In this document: positions 38,373-38,531 of the stretch, in pieces | How the letters are laid out: every line of letters starts with the position of its first letter | Numbering within the stretch: position 1 is the stretch's first letter | Virus record (IMG/VR): IMGVR_UViG_3300011187_000022 | Coordinates: 1-38,531 of that record | Source of the DNA: a virus | Length of the DNA stretch: 38,531 nucleotides | Reading direction: 5' to 3' (one strand) | Translations under genes and position numbers: made by a program | The notes under the pieces: generated by a model | Seen by the model: the letters and a program-made list of their open reading frames with translations, nothing else | The model's database searches: none | What the model was told of the DNA's origin: nothing

Positions 38373-38531
38373 ATGAAAAACAAAACATTAGGAGATTACG
38401 ATATTTGGTATAAAAAATGCGAGCGTTGTGGCTATGACACGGCAAAAAGCACTAAGCCAAAAGAAGGAAACAAAACCTGTTGGAAGTGCGGAAACTTTGT
38501 GAGCAGAGATTATAGTGATAGAGCTTTGAAG
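38373..38531 (+). CDS. Zinc-ribbon protein, cut off at right edge
   Basis: The first 53 codons of a rightward gene (MKNKTLGDYDIWYKKCERCG). Two Cys pairs, CERC (about 16-19) and CWKC (about 38-41), separated by about 18 residues, form a zinc ribbon suited to binding nucleic acid or proteins. The gene continues past the window, so its full length and function are unknown. Confidence 0.65.
   Translation, partial: MKNKTLGDYDIWYKKCERCGYDTAKSTKPKEGNKTCWKCGNFVSRDYSDRALK

Noticed and set aside
1-38531. CRISPR array, insertion sequence, integrase or attachment site
   Set aside because: No regularly spaced repeats, transposase motifs or recombinase-like gene were seen; the only repeats are the short elements near 15500-16160.

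Overview
The window is a continuous piece of a large, AT-rich, double-stranded DNA tailed-phage genome. No bacterial housekeeping gene is visible. The major capsid protein, the terminase (with a KARRKGFSYKGA Walker A), the portal and the IHF/HU-like protein most resemble crAss-like phages (Crassvirales) or a closely related lineage of Bacteroidota phages. I assign the group by sequence style from memory, not by a search. The host is probably a bacterium of the Bacteroidota or a neighbouring phylum, although some promoter-like sites resemble general sigma-70 sites rather than the Bacteroidetes TTTG/TAnnTTTG type.

Layout. Positions 1-14916 are a tightly packed, often ATGA-overlapping leftward (minus-strand) late operon. 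Read in its own direction it holds a small winged-helix-like protein, an IHF/HU-like protein, a GroES-like protein, a Tad2-type (DUF2829) anti-Thoeris protein, terminase large subunit, portal, scaffold, major capsid protein, several virion or neck proteins, a membrane/coiled-coil lysis-type protein overlapping a metal-binding cupin, and more virion proteins, with a partial gene at the left edge. Positions 14917-15148 are a divergent control region with several poly-C runs.

Positions 15149-19840 are a rightward early region of small unknown genes separated by intrinsic terminators. It includes a 974-bp gene-free stretch (15461-16434) rich in hairpins and repeats, two or three small membrane proteins, and a well-supported one-piece tmRNA (17587-17945) with an unusually long predicted 22-residue tag ending VVAA.

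Positions 19865-34118 are the replication and recombination block: family B DNA polymerase, SF2 helicase, helicase-loader-like protein, DnaB-type helicase core, Sak4-like ATPase, SSB-like protein with a DDELPF tail, DnaG-type primase, RusA-like protein, PD-(D/E)XK nuclease, uracil-DNA glycosylase, and an rIIA/rIIB pair. Positions 34179-38531 carry nucleotide-metabolism genes (MazG-like, dCMP deaminase) among many tiny, overlapping unknown genes, ending in a truncated zinc-ribbon protein.

The rightward genes would copy and protect the genome: polymerase, primase, helicases, SSB, recombination, base excision, and nucleotide supply. The leftward genes would build and fill the particle. The tmRNA, Tad2 protein, rII pair and small membrane or acidic proteins are the best candidates for controlling or resisting the host.
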